Made by a program: the position numbers and the translations under genes
The notes under the pieces: generated by a model
Databases searched by the model: none
Seen by the model: the letters and a program-made list of their open reading frames with translations, nothing else
Told to the model about the DNA's origin: nothing
Shown: positions 25,901-40,447 of the stretch, piece after piece
How positions within the stretch are numbered: the first letter of the stretch is position 1
How the letters are laid out: each line of letters begins with the position of its first letter
Source of the DNA: Antennarius striatus
Taxonomy: Eukaryota > Chordata > Actinopteri > Lophiiformes > Antennariidae
Assembly (NCBI RefSeq): GCF_040054535.1
Contig: NC_090779.1
Coordinates: 24,839,501-24,903,500, forward strand
DNA: 64,000 nt
Reading direction: 5' to 3'

Positions 25901-28113
25901 TTGGACCATATCTCAGGAAGTGGAGCCTCTCAGGAAACTGCTGAGCTTTCTGTCGTCCCATCGCCTGAATCTCACGTTACTTACACCGAATACGCTGGCG
26001 CTCTTGGGGATGAGGATCCGGAAGCCCGAGCAGGGTTGACGGTGTATGAAGTGACTCCAGACACAGCCTACGACAGCCCAACCACTGCACCATCAGTGTC
26101 TTTAGAAACACCTGCCGTCGTGGAGCAGCCGATAGTCGTGGAAGGTATGTGATGTTTGGCGTTCTCCTAGCTGCAGGCCAACGGAAGAGGTGGATCTAAT
26201 CAACCAGTGTCATCCTTTCTCTCTCATTCAGACTCCACAAACCCGTGTGATCCAAACCCCTGCAGGTCGGGCTCTTGCTCAGTGCAGGGCGAGCTGGCAG
26301 TATGTCAGTGTCCTGATGGTTTCACTGGCGTGGACTGCTCAACGCGTGAGTTGCCAAACCACCACGACGAACATGTTTAGATAGATTAGCTTTCATTTTT
26401 AACTTGATTTTTAAATGCATGTGTTTTGATGTGCACATTTTGTCGTAGCTGTACAGGGCTGTGCCGAGGGCTGGTTGGAGTTCGGGGGCAGCTGCTACCT
26501 CCACTTTGCTGAAAGAGATACCTGGTCCGAGGCAGAGCAGCGTTGTCAGGAAGTCAACGCCCACCTGGTCAGCATCAGCTCCCAGGAGGAGCAACAGTTT
26601 GTCAACTGTGAGTAAAATTGTCAACCTCTACATCCTTCATGTCCGTCCCAAACCATGGGGGGTCGGGCAGGATGAACCCTCAGTGCATCCAGGATAAGAG
26701 TGATGTATCTTGTTACCCATAACACACACGGTTAAGTTGCGTCATTAACGTCTAGTTGTGTTCTAGCCAACGGTCAGGACTACCAGTGGATTGGACTCAA
26801 TGACAAAGACGTGCAGAATGAGTTCCGCTGGACAGACGGCAGTCCTTTGGTGAGTCTGACTTGGTAACGGTTCTCTGGAATGTCCGGCTTTGCAACGTCT
26901 TGATTGATCCTGTTGGTAACTCGTGCAGACCTTTGAGAACTGGAGGCCCAACCAGCCGGATAACTACTTCAACTCCGGGGAAGACTGTGTGGTGATGATC
27001 TGGCATGAGGGTGGCCAGTGGAACGACGTGCCATGTAACTACCACCTTCCCTTCACATGCAAGGCGGGACCCGGTAGGTGTTCTGGATCGTGCCCGAAAA
27101 GACGGGATTGTAAGGATTTAGTTTTCATAGTTGGACCATTTGAAATTTGGAGTATACAAAGTTAACTGAAAAGTTAATTGGAAGAGTCCTAATCAAAACG
27201 GGGACAATTGGAAAAGTTTGAATCAAAACAGAATCGGTACCCTTGAGCAACTTTGCTTTATTTAAATTAAGCATCTGATAATTTCTGAACTAATAATAAA
27301 TAAAAAATAAATTGGCAAACTAATAAAAACTGATCTATTCTTGTTTCCAGCCATGTGTGGCCCTCCCCCTGAGGTGGAGAATGGGCGGCCGATGGGCGGC
27401 AGCAGAGACCGCTATATCGTCAACTCTATAGTCCGGTACCAGTGCGATGTTGGCTACACGCAGCGCCACCTACCTGTGATACGCTGCATGGCAAACGGAC
27501 TGTGGGAGGAGCCACAAGTGGAATGTACAGAAGGTGAGACCGCTGACGTATGGATTTAGGAAGCTGACTAAATTAAAATAAAGTAGAACCAGGAGAGGGT
27601 TAATAATGACACAAAAATACAATAAACAGAATAATGATAAATAATAATTAATATTTAGGTATATTTTTAATGGATTCTTGTTAAGTTGCGTGTTGCTACC
27701 CGACCTCGCCATCAGGTTCAAAGACAGTCTTCAATTCTCATTGGCGTGGGTGTTGAAGACTCAACTGAGGGGTGTCTTTAATGGCTTAAACCCCACCTGA
27801 GCACCCTTAATGTTCGATTCCCACCCACTTAAATCACAAACGAGAAGATGAAATGGAGGAACCAAAAGTAACAAAGGGAGATTTACACTCAGAAAACAAA
27901 CGTCCATTTAGCTTCGCAACTAGACTCTTTAGTTCCACAAGTCACTTCAGGATAACTTACTAGTCTTTTGGCGACTCGTGTTTCCATGATGTCATCAGTA
28001 TGCTTACCTTTTCTCCCCCAGCCGGCACCAACGGCAGCAGGCTACACAAAAGATCCCTCAGAAGAAGAAGTAAAGGAGCGGGAAGCCAACGGGAACAGAG
28101 GAAGCTGCTCTGA
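19913..28113 (+). CDS. acan: Aggrecan core protein (chondroitin sulfate proteoglycan 1), complete, about 1413 residues
   Basis: Secreted hyaluronan-binding proteoglycan core of cartilage-type matrix. Exons: 19913-19985, 20457-20840, 21008-21182, 21293-21420, 21499-21792, 21914-22156, 22934-23108, 23267-23394, 23499-23795, 23880-23969, 24439-24513, 24623-24730, 24849-26144, 26232-26345, 26449-26607, 26767-26849, 26929-27073, 27351-27533, 28022-28113. They sum to 4242 nt in frame. Domains: signal peptide ([16 protein letters not shown]); IgV (about 25-152); Link 1-2 (153-351, [14 protein letters not shown] and [14 protein letters not shown]), together G1; interglobular domain (352-432); Link 3-4 (433-632), G2; Thr-rich tandem exons (633-723); Ser-Gly GAG domain (724-1155); EGF (1156-1193); C-type lectin (1194-1322, with QPDNYF and WNDVPC); CCP (1323-1383); basic tail [11 protein letters not shown]2 (two extra Link modules) separates aggrecan from versican, brevican and neurocan. 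Shorter than the human protein (over 2,300 residues), mainly in the GAG region. Teleosts have two acan copies; I cannot say which this is. Confidence 0.95.
23880..24730 (+). other. acan: Three tandem, symmetric (phase 1-1) Thr-rich exons of acan
   Basis: Exons 23880-23969, 24439-24513 and 24623-24730 encode 30, 25 and 36 residues. The first two share the pattern I-E-T-(I/V)-V...T-E-D-V-I-x-K-T-x-V-T-x-D-Q-x-A-P and similar 5' splice contexts; the third keeps [17 protein letters not shown] sequons occur in the second and third. Each begins and ends in phase 1 and could be skipped without a frameshift. They occupy the place of the keratan-sulfate region between G2 and the GAG exon. Confidence 0.85.
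24849..26144 (+). other. acan: acan glycosaminoglycan-attachment exon
   Basis: A single 1296-nt exon encoding 432 residues dominated by Ser-Gly and Gly-Ser-Gly dipeptides among acidic residues, the standard acceptor context for xylose-initiated chondroitin sulfate chains. It includes the 36-bp tandem repeat at about 25329-25580. The end ([13 protein letters not shown] onward) is Thr/Val-rich and lacks SG. Much smaller than the mammalian CS1/CS2 exon. Confidence 0.9.
25329..25580 (+). repeat. acan: 36-bp coding tandem repeat within acan
   Basis: Seven consecutive units encode [12 protein letters not shown]-like 12-mers, with later units changing Ile to Phe. The DNA unit begins ggagatatatccggatcagg. 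Each unit carries Ser-Gly pairs, so copy number sets the number of potential GAG chains. Confidence 0.92.
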
Positions 28114-29465
28114 GCAGGAATGAAAGGACATACAACAGAGAGCCACAAAGGACCCCTCTTGCAAAGAAGCGTGGACACCAATGCAAATGCCCAACCAAAT
28201 AGATAACATTCCCTGCCATGTATATACACACATACAAACACACACGAAAGCACATTTAGACAGTAGCAGTGTTACCAATGGTCGTTTTTACCTTTGAGTG
28301 TCACTCTGCACCCGTTAGAGGCAGGATTCTATATATTTATACCGTCTAATTTATAGCAGTATTCTCTCAGTGCACAACATGAAACTTTCTCTGATCAGTC
28401 AAGACGGCTTAAGTAACACTCGACCGGTGTTTTAAAAGGCTTTAGAGTGACACACAAAGTCCGAAACGGCCCAGTATCTGCTTCCGATCGCAGCTGGATT
28501 CTCTGAAGTAAAATATATTGTTCCATAGACTTTTGCTATATTGTAGAGTATTTTTCTAGATCTGTTTTTCTTAGTGTTTTTTTTATTACATCTTACTTTT
28601 TATTTTCCACTTTTAGGGTAACACATTTATGTAATTCAGACTGGTGAAACCAACCATTTCTGGAATCGAGCCGAGGACCATGGTTCTCAAAGGTTTTGGT
28701 TGTGAGGCGTCCAGACAGGGGGCAGAGGGTTCATGTTCCAAACGCCTGAGGATCATTATTATTTTTAGGTTCTGTTTAATTTGAATTATTAGAATTAAAA
28801 TCCCAGGTAAAATCAAAGGGGAAAGAACAGAACAGAACACAAACATCTTTTGAAATTGTCCTGTCACAACATCAAGTTTGAGCGTCGGATACGATGACGT
28901 AACTGTGTTTGTTCAGTGATAAACATCCAAGTTGGAGACGTGATTAAAGTCGCTGCGTCAGACCTGGATCCAAATAGTCGGCACTTACGCACTTTGGGAG
29001 TATTCAGTCACTTCTGTGCTAATCATCTGAATCCATCATTCATTCATTTTCCCAATCGCTCTTCCGCTGTCGCGGGTTACGGGGGTTGCTGGAGCCTATC
29101 CCAGTGGACTTACAGGCCTGAGGCGTCAATGTTACAAATAAGAAATATATATAAAAAATGCAAAAAACTAAATAGGAATTAAAACCCAATGACAGGCTTT
29201 CTGCCAGAATGAGCCTCCTTGGGGTTGGGGGGAGATGTTCACTTAGTTTTGCGAGTTGGGGGTCGACATTTGTGACCTCTGTTGGCTCCATCTGAGGTGG
29301 GAGTCATGCTTTTAGAACGGCCCATTCAGACACGGTGTTAACATCCACCCTGGGGGAGGACGGCCGTCGGATCAAACCAACGTTTGCATCCAATTTATAA
29401 ATGAAAACTTTTATATTTCGACACGAAACATATTTTACAAATAAAGTTTTGTTGTTTGGCCCTAT
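28114..29465 (+). other. acan: Presumed 3' UTR of acan
   Basis: From the TGA at 28111-28113 to a polyadenylation signal AATAAA at 29440-29445. No coding frame. A reverse fragment of the fish SINE family lies at 29030-29130. Other AATAAA-like sites cannot be excluded, so the end is approximate. Confidence 0.4.
29030..29130 (-). mobile_element. 3' fragment of the fish SINE-like repeat
   Basis: The minus strand reads CCACTGGGATAGGCTCCAGC, then AACCCCCGTAACCCGCGACA, then GCGGAAGAGCGATTGGG and ATGAATGAATG: the 3' half and tail of the family seen at 8898 and 13636. It lies inside the presumed acan 3' UTR. Confidence 0.65.
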
Positions 29466-30388
29466 TGTCACCCAGAACGGATGTTGGTACCGAGTCCGAA
29501 CGGGTTCAAGGATTCAGTTTTAGCTTGATGATGATTATTGTAAATATCCTCTCTACAGTTCTCTGAACAGCAGGATCTGTCAATAATGATTTGATTAACT
29601 CGTCATCCATCTGTTTATCGATTTGCTAGGTTAACTTACAAGTTACTTATCGATTAGGCGTGCTTAGGCGTGACTGACCGACAGCCAGATGAACATAGCA
29701 CACAGATAGATTTTTACGTTAAAATCTTTTTTTTTTTTTTGCTTGTGATAAATGTGATGGAGTCTGATAAACGGAAACATGATTCTTGAAACTTGAGAAA
29801 TGGAACAATCTTAAAGAGTGTGAGCTGTGAAAGTAGAAAACTATTAAAAAAATGATGAGAAACAAGAGGTAAAGGAGGAAGATGAGGAAGACACCCAAGC
29901 ACAAACACACACTGACCACAAAATAGTGTGTTTGTACAAATACATGATATGAATGGAATTAAATTCTATGCTCCACAGGATTGAACTTTAACATTATTTA
30001 TTGGGTTTTTGAAAAATCAGACTGCAAACCAACATCCTGTTGTAACTTTGTTTAATCCCAAAATCCCGTCCAATAAAACTTGGAATCATCCGTCTCCGGT
30101 CAAATTTCTTTTTTTGTCTTTTTTCACCCAACGAACGCCGACATGTTTCATGAAGCGACTGTAAACGGCTCTTTTCATGACATGTACTTCATCATTTTCT
30201 GGAAACATCCTCTTTCCCCGGAGCTGTTAAAGATTCTGAGGTTAACTCTCCGGAGCCGGAGGAACAAACCGGGCTTTTAGTTTGTTTTTAACCCCCCTGT
30301 GGAATCCAAGTGTGAACAAACAGCCGGTAAATAGCTCCTTCATCAGCCTCCACAGCGCACACCTTCATCAGGTAAACACATCTCCCTC

Positions 30389-30389
<1 letters not shown>

Positions 30390-30447
<58 letters not shown>
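30390..30447. repeat. (GT)n microsatellite
   Basis: About 29 GT units in the acan-hapln3 intergenic region. Confidence 0.95.
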
Positions 30448-30449
<2 letters not shown>

Positions 30450-30865
30450 ACCCATGTTTGGTCAGCAGGTGTCAATAGGACGTGTTTATTAAACCTGATG
30501 CTCATGTGATCACTGGGACTTCTGTGCGCCGTCGGATGCAGGAGGGCGTCGTGTTGGGTTCAGACAGACGGACGCTGTTTGCATACACTGACTGTTCTGT
30601 ATGGGTCGGTGACCCCCCCACCCCCACCCCACCTCACCTCACCCCACCTGGCATTCCTGTTTGGACTGTAAATACAACTTGAGGGAGCATTGAGAGCGAA
30701 CCAGCCAACCAGCGGCGGAGGGGAACCAGAACACACCTGATTGGTTGGAAAAACCATTATATGAAAGGTTTTGGCCTTTAGTGACGCATACATATGCAAG
30801 GCTTATTGTTAAGATCATTTTAAAACTGCATTTATTCCATAGAATTAATTCTAAATTTAAACAAG

Positions 30866-30936
30866 TCTGGCGGGCCGCATTAAAGAGCCAAATGGGCCAT
30901 AAACGGCCCGCGGGCCAGAGGTTACTCGTTCCAGGT
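30866..30936 (-). mobile_element. hAT-type terminal remnant
   Basis: GCGGGCCGCATTAAAGAGCC and ACGGCCCGCGGGCCAGAGG resemble the reversed terminus of the same GGCCC-rich family as 11374 and 37160. The rest of the element is not recognisable. Confidence 0.35.
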
Positions 30937-31738
30937 CTACGCGCATGCATGGTATGTTCAGCAACGTGTAACAGCAGCGAAAATCATAAAGAAACATATT
31001 CAAAGTACAGGTTTTATTTATTTGTAGAAAATATTGTAGTACAGTCATATTACATGCACATATATACTGAAAACAAAAACAGGTACTTTCATGTCGTGAA
31101 ACTTTGTTCCTTCTGCCACAGTGGATGTAAACAAGTGGTTTAAATTCTACAAAAAAACCCAGATAATCACTGGTTACCTCTGCTTTCTCATCACAGAACA
31201 CAACCAAGGTGAAGAAAAGATCCGCTATGCAAAATAAAATGGGATAAGTTTGTTTTTTGATTTTTTTGTTAGCGAGGACACAGAAAGGTGTAATTAATTG
31301 AAAAGATGGGTGGGGGGGAGACACTCCTCTAACGATCAAGGCGTCCTCCATCGAAGCGACTGTAGGTACACTTGTCATAAGAAACTCCAGAGACTAAAAA
31401 GTTGTGGAGGGCGCTGCTTAAAGACGACGGCTAACTTAAAACAGGACAGATGAAGGATTGAGGTATCGTCGGAGAGTGATTGAGTTGATTGGAAATCTGA
31501 TTGTCTTTCTGAACACATTTCCTGAGTGTGACAAGGATCATCATTAGTGAGTTAAAGACGGAGCTGGTGAGTTGATCGACGTCAGATGGCGAAGAAACCG
31601 AAGCAAAATTAGCTTGATTGGATTAACAAGGAAAATTAGCAGCAGAAGAAAACTGAGTCCAAGAGGCTGGGAAGGATTTTCCTTTTGTTGAGGTTCAGGT
31701 TTGGGTCAGGACATTAGATCTATCTATTTATCTATCTA

Positions 31739-32284
31739 TCTGGCCAATAGTATGTGGACACACCGTTGCACATGCTTGCACGTATGTTTATCTGGGGCTA
31801 CTTTTTAAAGGTCAAATTAAAGTTACCAGTAGTTTAATTGAATTAAAAATATAGCTTTATTTTTGGTGCAAATGGTACGTCACACCCTCAGTCAACTGAA
31901 CATCCTGCTACATCTACGTTGAACATCTCAACATCTACGTTGCCTTTGTTTGAAGCTCACCAGGCCCGCCTGGAAAAACTTCTTTACTAATCAAAATCAC
32001 GTGTTTGGCATGTAAACGTGACGTGCCTCCATCTTTATGACGACCATTTGAGAAAGGATTCAAATAGAGGTTGATGTGGATCGTCTCCAGAGAGCCCTGG
32101 ACTCAACCCTTGAGGATCAACTGGACGACCAACTACAACCTGGCCTTGCCCTCCCTCACAAACGGGTTCTAGGGGAAAGCCATCGCAATCGGGTGGGGTT
32201 TAGTTACTGGGTTTGGAATAAGGTATTCAACAGTGATGCATGCATGTACAGTAATGTTTGCATCCATATACACCTGGCTATAAA
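31739..32284. mobile_element. Degenerate Tc1/mariner-like element
   Basis: The left end CTGGCCAATAGTATGTGGAC is the hallmark of a widespread fish Tc1-like repeat. About 320 bp on, GAGAGCCCTGGACTCAACCC matches the start of the transposase segment encoding the ALDLNP-type motif, but frames are broken. Near 32250-32284, CATATACACCTGGCTATAAA is an imperfect inverted copy of the left end. Internally deleted and inactive; no restored frame is given. Confidence 0.5.
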
Positions 32285-32462
32285 GCGCAGACAGGTCTGA
32301 GTACATGTGGCATCACATGGTGGATGTACATAATTGGACAGTTGGGTCTAGTGGTGTTTAAGTGGCTACCTGCTAATGTGTTCCCAGGCTATGGCTAAAG
32401 CGTATCTCTCAAACAGAGCTTTGAACCAATACGCTGTTCAAAGGGCGTGTTTGATTTGAAGT

Positions 32463-35365
<2,903 letters not shown>

Positions 35366-35798
35366 GGCGCTTCTCTGCACCAGTCACAAGACAAACAATA
35401 AAACCTGCAGAAAACTGAAGTTACACCAAAAACACGAACAGGTCCAGAGTCCACGAGGAAATGTTATTTTATTCGAGAAAACGAATAAAATAGCTTTGTT
35501 TGGTTTTTTTAAAAAAAAAGATTCAGTATATTTTATCCATTCATCTACAAATTTCGTCAATTAAAAAAAATAAATCACAAGATAAAGCTGCAATATAAAC
35601 ACGTTATTATAATTCTACACCAGATATCAAGCATGATATAATTAAGTTATCTTGCTTTAAAAACTCTCCGCTTTTGAGCTTGAAACGCTTTAACAAACTG
35701 CGATTTAAACTTTAGATTTAAACTTTCTATTCATGAATTAAACTTAAACTTAACTCTAAACTCAAGTCCGGTTTAAAAGCCGGCTGGGAGCCACTCAC

Positions 35799-35895
35799 AG
35801 ATCCGCAGAGTTCCGCCCGGTGTTGCGCTCCTCACCCTCTGCCGCCGCTCCGCGCCCCGCACCGTCTTCACACTCACACGCTCCGTGACGTCACA
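35799..35895 (-). promoter_or_regulatory. hapln3: Candidate noncoding first exon and promoter of hapln3, with a CRE
   Basis: On the minus strand a GC-rich block ends in GCGGATCT followed by gtgagtgg (donor at about 35798). It can join an acceptor (gtgcag) at 35375, placing 9 leader bases before the ATG at 35365. A perfect CRE palindrome TGACGTCA lies at 35886-35893 and a CCAAT at about 35927. Exon 5' end is not defined. Confidence 0.5.
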
Positions 35896-38800
35896 TGACG
35901 AGGCTGCGGCTCGAGGTGATGCTGCGCCAATGGTCATCTCACGATGCACGAGCCTGTCAATTAAAAAAAACAAAAAAAACAGTGACCGGAAGTGGTTTAA
36001 AGCCCCGCCTTAATAAACATGTCTTAATATTTATTAGGAACATGTCAAATAAAAGAAGTAGAAGCGAGCAGGTCGGATTGAAAAATTAATATTAATGCAG
36101 AAGCAGAGAATATAAAAAGGTTTAAACAACAAGATGGAATTACAAACTTTAATTATGTCACAAAATGTGCAGGTAAATTATGAATCCAACTTCATGCACA
36201 TCAGTTGAGCTCCAGTTAAAACTCTTCTGATTTAAAATAAAATAATGCAGAAACTTTAATTTGTTTCACTGAAATAAAAACTGATATCATCAGAGATGTC
36301 ATCCATAATTGTGAAGAAATATTTTGTGTAGAAAAACTGCACTTTTTGAAATAGGATACACATACACAAAACCCTGTTCCAGCGATGTATCTTTACAGAT
36401 AACTCATAAACGCGTTAAATGAACATGATGGAGTGAACTGACTGTGCCTCTGGCGGCGAGTCAAAGCCAGCAACCAGTAACATTTGACTCTGTGCAGGCT
36501 GACCCCGAAGCGTGACTCCACTGGGCCGCTTCGTTTGTGCATACTCTGTGAGAACAGGGTGATGTTTCACCGCTCGCTTCGAACTAATAAGTTCTCTGAG
36601 TAATTTTAAAGCAGATCAATGTAATCTCACAAAAATGTCATGACTTCAGGAGGAGGTCATCACAATCTAATCTCTGACAAGCACCCGTATCGCTGGATCA
36701 GGCCCGGCAACGCTTCAGGACTGGAGGTTCTGGGTCTGAATCCAGGTCGGCCACATCAGCATCATTTCTGTCCTCAGAGGGCCGGATGTAACTAATAAAT
36801 GTCACTAAATGTAACTCAGTGTAATGGAAAGTAAATGTAACTAAATCTTAATGTTAAATAACTTATTACCTATTCAAGTTACATTAAAATTACACAGAAA
36901 AAATGTTTGTTTCTCTGTTCTAACATAAATCATTTTAATTTGTCAGGTTATTAAACCCACAGAACTCCATCAATCAAGGATCAAACTATCAATCAATAAA
37001 GAAAAATAACATCAGACACAAGTTAGGACGTTAACTTTGTTCAAATGTTTTGCCAAAGTTAAAATGGGTTTATTTACTGCATTGTGGGAAATGGAGTTTT
37101 GGTCAAAGCACACTTTTGACCTATTTATTTTTAAGGTCGAGTAAAAGGTCATTTCATGTTGGCGGGCCACATAAAATGATGCGGAGGGCCACATTCGGCC
37201 CCCGGGCCTTGAGTTTGACACATGCGCTCTCCGTTGTGCCTGGGGGGATGAACTCCATCCATGATGGAGTTAGCCCAATCCAAACCCTAAAAGAAGCAGG
37301 AACTCACTCCATCATCATCACCAGAAGCGAGCGTCTCCTTGGGGGGTCAGTGGCCCCACGCCTGATTACATGACACACTTTGAGGCTTAATCTAGCATCC
37401 TGCTTGTAACGGAACCAGTCGCCGCTCCTGGCAAACTATAATCTGACCCAAATCTGAGGTTGCCGGACTATATCAACTTTTTAAACTGCTTATCAGATTG
37501 ATATATTTATCAGAAGGTTCCAGGCTGCCGTTCCGTCCTACTTCCCTCCCGGTTACCCTCCTATCAACCGTCTTGTATTATTATTTAGATGTTTAATATT
37601 CCTTCCGTAAAGAACAGCCGGCTGGAGAGAGAACGGAAAAACGTGACGATGAATTTGAACTAAATGTGACCGCAGTCAGATAACGGTAACGGTTCAGCCC
37701 ACAGGAGTATCCGTGGAGATCCTCCCACCCCGAACCGGCGATGCAAACCTTCCATCTAATTGCCTGCTTAAAATGAGGGTCAGGTCATCACAACTGACCC
37801 CTCCCCGTGACCTCATCCCACCAAAAACGTGGCTGATCGCGATCAAAACAGATACATGTGTGCAGGTTTAAACGCGCCGGTTTAACTGGTTTGAGTCCCC
37901 GTTAACGGTTAACAGGCAGGTGTGCTTTACTGCATTCCCCCCGGATGATGCAACGCAGGACGTCCCATCGCCGACCCCGCCAGAGCCGCGTACCGTCAGG
38001 TGTTTGTGTTTCTGAGTCGACCCTCTGCGTGGAAACAAATAAATTTAGTCGAGACGAATAAAAAACACATGTGGGCGTCGTCTCCTGGAGCGGAGACGCG
38101 TCCTCGCCCCCCCCCCCCCCCTCCAGCTCAGAGTTCAGTCAGGGGTCGGATAAAAACAGTCGCTGCGGAAAACAAAAGCAGCATTCCTGCAGTCCGCCGA
38201 GGGTGTAGGGGGGTACAGATGGAAGATGCCCTCATGACACTGGCACTCAGCCTCCTCTGGATGCTACTGCCCCCCCACCCATCCACACCCCTCAGGAAAA
38301 CCCTCAGACTCCCCCTGAATTCAAAGTCCTGCACGCAATATTTTCCTCTGCAGTCGGCCCACCGTCAACGCCGTTTCCTGACTTGACTGACACCCAGCAG
38401 ACAACACATAACTGGGGTGGGGGTGGGGGGGTAAGATGGTGGGTTCAGGGGTCGTCTAGTCAGCAGCGGCCTCAGGCTAATGGAAGACGAGCGGAACGTC
38501 CGCAATTTGGTTTTAAAAATTGCTCCCGCAGTCGCTAATCAAGGCGTCGTCTCAGTCCATATTCACATTTTCCATTATTTTTAGAGAAATCAAATCACCC
38601 AGAATTCCAGTGGGCCGGCGCCGCCAAGCGAGAGAGCCTGAGGCTGTGTGGCAGGGTGCTAGCATGCTAGCAATAGCATGCAATGTCAATATGCTAATGC
38701 TTATGTAAAGAGATGATTTAATGCAAATGTGAAGTTTGAAGCGTAGAGATAAAACTAATTCATCCCTAAGCTTTGTGTGAATGCTAAAAGCATTAGCATG

Positions 38801-39976
38801 CGTCCCAGTCCCAGGTGTGTGTACCTATCACTATTAGCAGTTTGATACTGTTGCGCTAAAGAGACAAATAATCAATATTAACAGACACTATTATAATGTG
38901 GGAGCATTAGAAATTCATCTTGGAGGTTCTGCGAGTCTCCTAGCTCTAATGCTACGGTCACGGCTAGCAGACGCTAATCATCTGATGGCAGGAGTCCCAG
39001 ATCTTGTGGGTGGGGGTCTGACCAAAAACGTTTCGCTCCATCCGGTGAACTCATCGTCTCCGTCAGGCTCCACTGGTTCCGGCCTTGAATCGTTCCAGCC
39101 TTGGAGCGCCGCTCTTCCCTCCCAGCTGAGCACCAATCGCCTCGCGGCTCCGCCCTAAATATGAGCTCTGGAAGCAAAAATGTGTGATGACTTCAAAAAA
39201 AAAAAGGGCTTCCTCGCCTGGGATTTCCTTTCTGGCAGCAGTCGGTTCACTATTGTTTCACGCCGGCACGCTGCAGGTAGTGATGCCTGAAGGCTCACGT
39301 GTGACGACCAGCAGCTCAAAGTTTCCACTGATATCTAAAAAATATCAGAAAAAACATCCAGATGCTGATTTAGATCGAATTTTAAAGATCTGAAATGTTT
39401 GCTTTGTGAAAAAAATAACTAAGTTATATTTTGTGATTAGCGCTAATTAACAAATGTTAGCAATTAGCAGTGACTTCACCTCCCCCCAGTGTTGATGGGA
39501 AGTCAGGTGATCTTCCTCTTGTGGGTTTTGTTCTTCATCTTCTTCAGTCTTTCAGCAGGACACTGGCTAGCCGTTTCAGCTAACAGAAGAAGCTTCAGCC
39601 GACTTCGTGTCGACACCAGGGGAACATTTTTGGGTGAACTGTTCCTTTAAACGAAGGCATGAACAATCACATGCTTTTATTTATTTCACAGGATGCTTTT
39701 TGCAGACCACCCCCCCTACAGACACACACACACCCAAACCAGTACGACAGCAGTTTCCCAGACCAACACTCTTCCCAAAGACACACATGAAAGGTTCTGG
39801 CCTGGGGGGCCACATACCAGCGGCCCCTGTAAACGGCTGGGGGACGGCGGCGTTGGAAGGGTGTAATTCAGACCCAGGGAATAAACGAGTGGAGCTCTGA
39901 GAAGAGAGAGAGATGACATAAAAGAGCAAGAGATGAGTGTGTTTGCATTGGAGAGGTTTGCAGTCATACGCTGTCA

Positions 39977-40024
<48 letters not shown>

Positions 40025-40447
40025 AGTGTGAGACATGATTAGAGAGGAAGACTCTAGTAAATGAGCGACAGGAGAGAAGACTCCAGCACTCTGCGTGAGT
40101 CTGATGAAAAGATGAGGAGAAAATGAGCTGCAATAACAAATCAGCTCTGCCATTTAAAGTCTTCTCTTTACTCGAGAAGAAGACGAAGAAGAAGAAGAGT
40201 TTATCGCTGACTCAACATTGATATTAGGGGTTCTAACCGTCAGTAAACGAAGTGTCGCGTCTCCGTTTCCTCTTCCCGACGCCGTTCTTCTGGAAGGAAG
40301 TCGTTTCCAGGATCCTTCCTGCTCAGACAACTCAGGATCCGTTTCCTGTTTCATCTGGATTTTCATATTGATCAAGATCAATATTCACACACATTTATTG
40401 ATATGTTGTTCAAAGCAGTCAGTCTATGAGAAAGTCGTTCTTAGGTC
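35896..40447. other. Intergenic region between hapln3 and mfge8
   Basis: No gene seen. Content: AT-rich unique DNA, an hAT remnant at 37160-37222, a tRNA-B-box-like sequence near 36720-36755, a C-run near 38107-38121 and (GT)n at about 39979-40021. Confidence 0.5.
37160..37222 (-). mobile_element. hAT-type terminal remnant
   Basis: The minus strand reads TGTCAAACTCAAGGCCCGGG, then GGCCGAATGTGGCCCTCCGC: the canonical version of the terminus also seen at 11374. The upstream end was not located. Confidence 0.55.

Larger units (their letters stand above)
29466..31738. other. Convergent intergenic region between acan and hapln3
   Basis: No gene visible. It holds (GT)n at 30390-30447 and a GGCCCGCGGGCC-type hAT remnant at 30866-30936. 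TTTATTTATTT at 31013-31023 reads AATAAA on the minus strand and could end the hapln3 transcript, although a transposon remnant lies between. Confidence 0.45.
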
